Shown one piece after another: positions 58,247 to 64,000 of a stretch of 64,000 nt of DNA. The notes under the pieces were generated by a model. It saw nothing but the letters and a program-made list of their open reading frames with translations, had not been told where the DNA came from and did not search any database. Every line of letters starts with the position of its first letter. Within the stretch, counting starts at the first letter, position 1. The translations under genes and the position numbers were made by a program. Source of the stretch: Eustoma russellianum (lineage: Eukaryota > Streptophyta > Magnoliopsida > Gentianales > Gentianaceae); assembly GCA_036186865.1 (NCBI GenBank), contig AP025067.1, positions 21,808,072-21,872,071 of the forward strand, given 5' to 3'.

Positions 58247-60068
58247 TGACATAATATATATGTATAACATGTGCAAAAAGTTTGAATTTAATTGGAGAAA
58301 AATCGCGTAATCGACAAAAGTCAAAAATTCAGTTTTCTACGAACATAACACATGGAACGTTTTTTGGCTTACATGTAACATGTATATAGACACTTTTTAC
58401 ACATTCAAGACATGTTAAATTTTTCTAGAAAATTCAAATTAGGGCTGATTATAATTTACCATATATGTGTGAATATTGTGCATTATTTGACAAAGTTTAC
58501 CAAAAGAAAATTCAACACATGTGCAGAAATTTCACACACCATTTTCAGCTTTGTTGGAGCCTAGATGGAGCTTATTTGGCACTTTAATTGGTCAGAAATA
58601 AGCCACACATGATGGGTGACTTTGAAGAGGGTAACACACAAGGAAAGATTTCAAAAATACAACACATGCTGAAAATTTCCAGCGCGTGAATAGTGTCCGA
58701 ATTTACTATTCTTTTGTCCTTAATTTGCATCCCAAAATTGAAGGAATTGAATGGTGATTATTTTGTATTGTGTTAATTCTTTTTGGCATATGTTTTGCAA
58801 GTTAATCTCAGATTTTTACAGCACAGTAAGTGATGACAAGTTGGACCAATCATCAAGTACCAAGTAAGCAATGCCAAGTCATCTATCCAATCATATTGTA
58901 CCAAGTGAGCAAGATAGTGTCATATCTACACAAGACAATCTTCCAAGGCCATTTAAGAGAATTCTCAAGGTGTTGGAAGACCTAAAGGGGGCGGCCATGT
59001 TGGGATAAAAAGAAGAGAAGAGAGCAAACAAAAGTCAAGGCTACTCTCATATTCCATCAAGTGCAGAGAAGCCTCTATTCTCTTCTTCTATATTTCTTTC
59101 TTCTTCTTCTTCTCTCAAACCTATTGTACTTAAATTCAAACATATTGAATAGGCTTTGTTCATACCACCATACACGTTTAAATTGTAAAAGGTTGATCAA
59201 GGTGTGATCAAACCTTCATCCGTTCGGTGGTGGTGTTCGTGAAAGGTGTGATTGCTTGTAACGTTTGTGTAAAGGGTTGGAGTTGGTGTGTAACTCCAGC
59301 AAGCCTTGTGGTAAGCTGTTATTTTGTGATTAGTGATAACCGAGGAAGGTGTCCTCGAAGACTGGAGTAGGTTGTGTTAACTGAACCAGTATAAAATTCT
59401 CGGTGTTATTACTTTCAACACTTTACTTTCAGTTTCCAGCACTTTACATCGTTTTCATTGCATTAGTAAAAATATCAAACAATTTTCAAAAATTACCAAA
59501 CTTTTCAGAAACATAGCCACACCTCTTAAGTTTCATTTGGCGCAAGTTTCAATCCTTTTGGACAATTATAAGTCATTCAAACGTTAGTAGTTCTGAGACT
59601 AGTGCAATCTGATTTTCAGACTTGCAAAGGTTGAGAACTTGAACGTATTTGACATACTTTCCAAAGGCATTTTTCAAAACTGTTTCAACCCATTTAAATA
59701 CATATAATAAGAGTGTTGTCATTAAATTTTCAGATCCTTTTGAGTTACGGATTAATTGGAATAAATTTTTCAAGTCAGACTATTGTTTTTGGCAAATTTG
59801 CACAATCTGACCACAAACAACTTTTCAAAAGGTTAAATGTTGAATTTTGATCTAGAATTTTTAAGAGATACTCAGAACATCTGAGACTACAATCTCTCCA
59901 AATTTCAGAATTTTTGAAGGCCTGTAACCTAGTTTTTCAAACGTTGCAAAACAGGACCTGAAAACAGAAAATGTTTTCAGAAGTTGGGTTTTTGGATCAA
60001 AACATTTTAAAAACCAAAATTTCCGCACCCACTATTCAACCCCCCTTTCTAATGGCGCCTTGCAGGTC
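58247..60068 (+). repeat. Copia-type LTR sequence, plus orientation
   Basis: A long AT-rich non-coding block. About 58247-59170 is the diverged inverted counterpart of 45886-47225. A TATA-like GGGATAAAAAG lies near 59006, a TCTTCT run near 59090-59115, and the region 59340-60060 with ATTCAACCCCCCTTTCTA near the end is typical of Ty1/copia (SIRE-like) LTR ends. Family naming is by recollection of that end motif only. It abuts copia RT at 60069. Confidence 0.5.
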
Positions 60069-60655
60069 CTACACAAACAATGTATCATCACTGTGAGTTT
60101 GCTTAAATCCATATATAAGGACTACCGAAGTAAATCGTTTAAACCAAGCTCGTGGAGATTGTTTTAATCCATATAATGCCCTTTTTAATCTACATACCAT
60201 TCCCTTATTCTGACGATGCTTAAATCCAGGAGGTATATCTATGTATACTGCTTCTTGTAAATCACCATTTAAAAAAGTAATTTTTACATCTAATTGAAAT
60301 AAGCCCCAATCTAAGTTAACCGCCAAAGAAAATATGATTCTAACCGTATTCAATTTAGCCACAGGGACAAAAGTCTTTGTATAATCTATACCATACGTTT
60401 GTGTAAAACCTTTTGCTACTAGCCTTGATTTATATCTATTGATTGTTCCATTAGCATTATATTTAACCGAAAAACCCATCTACAGCCAACAGTTTTAACT
60501 CAAGGCTTACGAACAACCACATCTCAGGTTCTGTTTTAATTAATGCTCGCATTTCCTCATCTACTGCTTCTTGCTAGAGAGGATTTTTAAGGGCTTCTTC
60601 AATACAAGTGGGCATTTATTGATTATCTAGAGAACATGTAAAAGCTTTAAAGTTC
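60069..60655 (-). pseudogene. pol: Copia reverse transcriptase, N-terminal part
   Basis: The reading 60479-60069 has SRLVAKGFTQTYGIDYTKTF, VAKLNTVRIIFSLAVNLDW, QLDVKITFLNGDL, VYIDIPPGF and LYGLKQSPRAWFKRF, the hallmark blocks of Ty1/copia RT. It ends at SDDTLFV just before the YVDD box, which is missing. Upstream, 60655-60480 is a degraded EALK..P.W..A...E...L type linker with stops. Confidence 0.92.
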
Positions 60656-60881
60656 GGGATAATTACCTTTTGCGCCCTTCATGTTTGGCATAATCGCCAA
60701 TACCCTCCTCAATGTTTAAAAACACACCTTTAACCCCCTGATGTTTGAAAAAATATACCCTTAAATCCTTAATTTAATTTAAAAATGTTATTTGAATATA
60801 TATAATATGAATTGCCCCTTTTCCCTTGACTTCATCTTCTTCCTACGTTTTTTCTTCCTCCCCTGCAACAATTGCATACAC
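60656..60881. repeat. Left terminal inverted repeat of the Pack-MULE
   Basis: Pairs with 61397-61623 with only a handful of mismatches and a small indel. Confidence 0.92.
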
Positions 60882-60955
60882 ATACTGGAAACAGGTCATG
60901 ACCAGTAAGCAATGCTTGCCACAGGTTTGTATATTTCTCCCTGGTTAGAATTTTA

Positions 60956-61356
60956 AAAAATGAAGAGAAATGGCGCGTAATCCACAGGTATCCAACTTTT
61001 CATGCACAGGCATTTTCCTGATACACCAGCATCCGTATTATCTTTGTTGAACAAGAAAGTAGATGCAGGATCCACAACTATACTAGTCAACTGAGGAGGA
61101 ATTGTCCCTGTAAGCTTATTGTCCGCAAGGTTCACCCGTAGTAAGCTTTTGCACTTTCCTAAATCTGGAGGTATTTGACCTGATAAGGAATTGTTTACTA
61201 GCATCAAGCACAGAAATGAGCTTAGATTTCCCAAGCTTGAAGGAATGGAGCCATTTAAGCTATTGCAGGAAATATCAATAGGCTGAATTCCCTGGAAATC
61301 CCCATATTCCCAAGGTATTTCTCCTGTGAATTGATTATAAGAACCAAGAATCTGTA
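60956..61356 (-). pseudogene. Captured LRR receptor-like kinase ectodomain fragment
   Basis: About 133 open codons. LRR repeats read QFTGEIPWEYGDFQGIQPID, NSLNGSIPSSLGNL, NSLSGQIPPDLGKCKSLLRV and NKLTGTIPPQL. Then comes a non-LRR island with CLCMKSWIPVDYAPFLFIF. The MK-W-IP---PF-F pattern after a TFL/F-N stretch is, from memory, like the island domain of the At1g74360 (NILR1) type of LRR receptor kinase; this match needs a search. The TAATTACAG just upstream (about 61357) may be an old 3' splice site. No signal peptide, membrane segment or kinase is present. Confidence 0.75.
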
Positions 61357-61396
61357 ATTACCTACAGTTACAGAATCAGTTCTACTGATTAATTTG

Positions 61397-61623
61397 GTGT
61401 ATGCAATTGTTGCAGTGGAGGAAGAAGAAACGTAGGAAGAAGATGAAGTCAGGGGCAAAAGTGGCAATTCATATTATATATATTCAAATAACATTTTTAA
61501 ATTAAATTAAGGATTTAAGGGTATATTTTTTCAAACATCAGGGGGTTAAAGGTGTATTTTTAAACATTGAGGAGGGTATTGGCGATTATGCCAAACATAA
61601 AGGGGGCAAAAGGTAATTATCCC
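61397..61623. repeat. Right terminal inverted repeat of the Pack-MULE
   Basis: Mirror of 60656-60881; ends at CCC 61621-61623 before the 9-bp duplication. Confidence 0.92.
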
Positions 61624-61632
61624 TTAAAGTTA

Positions 61633-62521
61633 CCTTTTAATTGATCATATGCAAGAAAGTTGTATAAAGGATGTTTGGCACATTCTTTTACTCTTTTTCT
61701 AAGTGCTATAGGTAAGTCATCTACGGAAGTGTCACTTATAGGATTGGGTGAATCAGAATCCAATCCTTGAGTTGTGTTATTTCTTCTTGTATACACCTGT
61801 GTAATAGGTAATTCTACTCTAGGACTTGTCAATATTTCAGTTCCTACGGTCTCCTGATCCTGCCTAGGGATCTCATTTATGTTAACTGATTCGCTCGTAG
61901 TTACAATATTATTAGGTTCGCTAGATATAACATCAAGTATACTCCAGAAGTGATCTACATTACTTACGGTCTTGTCTAATAACACGTTACTTGAGTAGTA
62001 TGCACTTTGTTCATCAAGCACTACATCAAGGGACACAAACATTTTCCTAGTTACTGGACAATAACATTTAAATCCTTTTTGTGTACTAGAGTAACCCAAG
62101 AATATACACTTATGTGTTCATCTATCTAACTTTTTATGTAAGTTAGGCTGAACATATACATATACCACACACCCAAATACCCTGAATGGTAATGTAGAAA
62201 TTAATTTAGTATCCGGATTACTATTTAGTAGTAGTGCCTTTGATGTTTTAAATGACAAGACCCGTGAAGGCAACCTATTAATGAGATATGTGGCTTTGAG
62301 TATTGCTTCAACCTATTAAAATTTAGTATTTGTAGAAAACATAATAGATCGAGCCACCTCCAATATGCCTGTTTTTCCTCTTCGCTATACCATTTTGTTG
62401 AGGAGTATATATACAAGAAGTTTGATGATGAATACCTAGATTATCTAAATAATCCTTTATCTCTTTATTAACATAGTCAGTTCCATTGTCGCTTCCGAGT
62501 ATCTTAATTGTAGTATTAAAT
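61633..62521 (-). pseudogene. pol: Copia integrase C-terminal part
   Basis: From the high end, a degraded YTPQQNG block and a VARSIM-like block near 62400-62340, then FKTS near 62240. The open reading 62099-61617 has GYSSTQKGFKCYCPVTRKMF and VSLDVVLDE, which follow the catalytic core in copia integrases, then a low-complexity spacer towards RT. There are frameshifts and stops upstream of 62100. Confidence 0.85.
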
Positions 62522-64000
62522 TGTTAGTGTATGTGTCCTAGGCCATGATTTGGATGTTTATGTTATACATTTATTATTAATAAAAGAGGTTTTATTATCA
62601 TTATTGTTGGTTAGTATGTCGTACAATTATGATATATGTCCCTGGTTCATTATTGTTATAGACATAAAATAATTTATAACCAGTATTATGAGTATTGATT
62701 TGATAATCATGAGATGATTATGTGTATGGTGATACAAATCAATCTCATAGATACTTGTTAGAGAACAGTGTATTGGATAGACCCATCATGAGATTACTAC
62801 ATGGATTAGCGTCATAAGTAAATCTCATGATAGTCATATTTTAATCCTTAGACTTGAGATTGTCATAGTTTCTAACATAAGGACTATTATATTTTGACAT
62901 GATCTAACGTTATCCGTAACTGGATAATAATAAAGGTCATGATTGAGTATGATAGAAATTATGTAGAGGATATTGAACAATCAAGATAGAATTTGTCCAT
63001 CTCTTTTGAGAGAGATATCTTTGGGCCCCTCGATTAGTGAGACTGAAATGCATGGCCGTACTCAAATGAATTGATAGTGTGATCAGTGTCATTTATTTTA
63101 TCAGTCTACTTAGAGATCGAGTAATCATATGTTTGAACAATATAAGTATGACGCTGACCATGGCTTATGCTCAAACTAGATATTGTGTGACAAAAGGATT
63201 AATGCATGTGCTATTATTAGGCTAGTTGGACTGTACTCGTATTAATTGGGTAGTCGTAATGTCTTGCTAGAGACCAATTATGACTTGTTGGTTTAATAGA
63301 GATTTAACTGACTACCAATTAATATGGGCCTATCGGGTCACACACAAGAATGCGTATGGGCTGATATTAATAATATTAATAATATTAAAATTAAATATTA
63401 ATTATTATTATTATTATTTTCTTTTTTATATATACTTATATGTATCATCGGATAATAATAATAGAATCCATATCTGATATGGATTTTGATTGGTCTTATC
63501 TAACCCTAAAAAAATCCGTATTTGATACTGATTATGATCGGCACTAACCAATCCGATCTGGAATTGGATTTTGATGTCTATATACATGTATATGTATCCT
63601 GGTGTGTCTCGTATTAGAGTACACACAACAGAAAAACCCTAGAGTCGTTTTTGGAGACAAACGAGTTCTCTCAGCCGCGCCGTTCAAGAGCTAGCACTCT
63701 GGACAAAAGCATTCGTGTGGATACCGGCAGAGGGTGTTCGTGTCATCGCACCTCCTACGTTCGCACCTTCTACTTCTCCAGATTTCCAATCTACAAAGGT
63801 AAGGTTATTGATTTCTTTTATCGAATTAAACGAACAACATGGATCCTTGGTAGGAAATCAGAGAACAAGTTTTGTTTTTCCGCTACGCATTTTAGCAGTG
63901 ATCTTCTCGATTTACTAACATAAACTGATTCTTAATAAGAGTGATATAAGTTTGTATAATGTTTCCTACTTCACTTTTATTCTCATTAGGTATACCGACG
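62522..64000 (+). repeat. Copia-type LTR, right part outside the window
   Basis: It starts TGTTAGTGTATGTG in the middle of copia integrase and has no gene. It has the character of long copia LTRs (CTTTTGAGAGAGATATCTTTGG, TATTGTGTGACAAAAGGATT). No terminal CA plus PBS is recognised before 64000. A GC-richer stretch at 63640-63800 may be R/U5. Confidence 0.55.

Larger units (their letters stand above)
60656..61623 (-). mobile_element. Pack-MULE carrying an LRR receptor-kinase fragment
   Basis: Terminal inverted repeats of about 226 bp (60656-60881 and 61397-61623), starting GGGATAATTACCTTTTG. Flanked by 9-bp direct repeats TTAAAGTTC (60647-60655) and TTAAAGTTA (61624-61632), one mismatch. Nine-bp duplications and long inverted repeats are typical of Mutator-like elements. 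No transposase is present. The interior of about 515 bp holds a host-gene fragment. Confidence 0.88.
60069..62521 (-). mobile_element. Ty1/copia element fragment (minus), split by a Pack-MULE
   Basis: Integrase (62521 to about 61633) and RT (60655 to 60069) are in the same orientation and would join if 60656-61623 were removed. Both outer ends are cut by other elements. Confidence 0.88.

Noticed and set aside
1..64000. CRISPR arrays, rRNA, tRNA or bacterial-type operons
   Set aside because: No regular repeat-spacer pattern, no tRNA or rRNA signature, and the content is plant retrotransposon throughout.

Overview
The window is a block of nested and tandem plant LTR retrotransposons. I see no intact host gene, rRNA, tRNA or CRISPR array. 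It looks like flowering-plant nuclear heterochromatin, possibly pericentromeric. The reasons are Ty3/gypsy gag-pol copies with primer-binding sites (PBS) matching the 3' end of plant initiator-Met tRNA, plant-type Ty1/copia pieces, and a Pack-MULE carrying a plant LRR receptor-kinase fragment. The species cannot be told from the sequence.

Most of the DNA belongs to a Ty3/gypsy chromovirus group that looks CRM-like. The order is gag, CCHC zinc knuckle, DSG protease, RT, RNase H, integrase. There is no classical chromodomain. A C-terminal tail (GP-M/I-TR ... FLYKH ... EP-x-WVH-x-IEP) is read inside the 3' LTR. LTRs begin TGATG and end CATCA.

Layout. 1-7975: A1, + strand, decayed gag-pol element cut by the window start. 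7976-12131: minus-strand gag-only element (E) with its 5' LTR at 10647-12131; A1 sits in its gag. 12132-12709: non-TE-looking island. 12710-31256: minus-strand gag-only element (C) split by two insertions with clean 5-bp target-site duplications (TSDs): element 2 (13837-22687, minus, full length, TSD CACAA) and element B (24521-30827, plus, non-autonomous, TSD TCCAC). 31257-34996: decayed minus-strand gag and LTR (element 4). 35066-43177: plus-strand element 3, with an inverted LTR copy lodged in its leader (37053-38140) and one uninterrupted 963-codon ORF (38898-41789). 43178-45784: LTR and leader remnants. 45785-48073: inverted copia-type LTR sequence and AT-rich hairpin DNA. 48074-58246: tandem arrangement integrase-LTR-leader-gag-pol-LTR (A5/A6). 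58247-60068: a second, oppositely oriented copia-type LTR. 60069-62521: minus-strand Ty1/copia pol split by a 968-bp Pack-MULE. 62522-64000: another copia-type LTR.

How the parts relate. Autonomous-type copies (A1, element 2, A6) carry all domains but are broken by stops and frameshifts. The non-autonomous elements (3, B, C; probably E) keep LTR, PBS, leader, gag and polypurine tract, but where pol should be, 3, B and C carry an unrelated acidic ORF ending in hydrophobic segments with a repeated HPKHxRKR-like motif. Element 3 keeps this fused in frame to gag-protease with no interruption. This shared pol-replacing module is the strongest candidate for something undescribed. Other highlights are a chimeric LTR in B that has swallowed a polypurine tract plus a second LTR, a conserved candidate intron just before gag, and the Pack-MULE.
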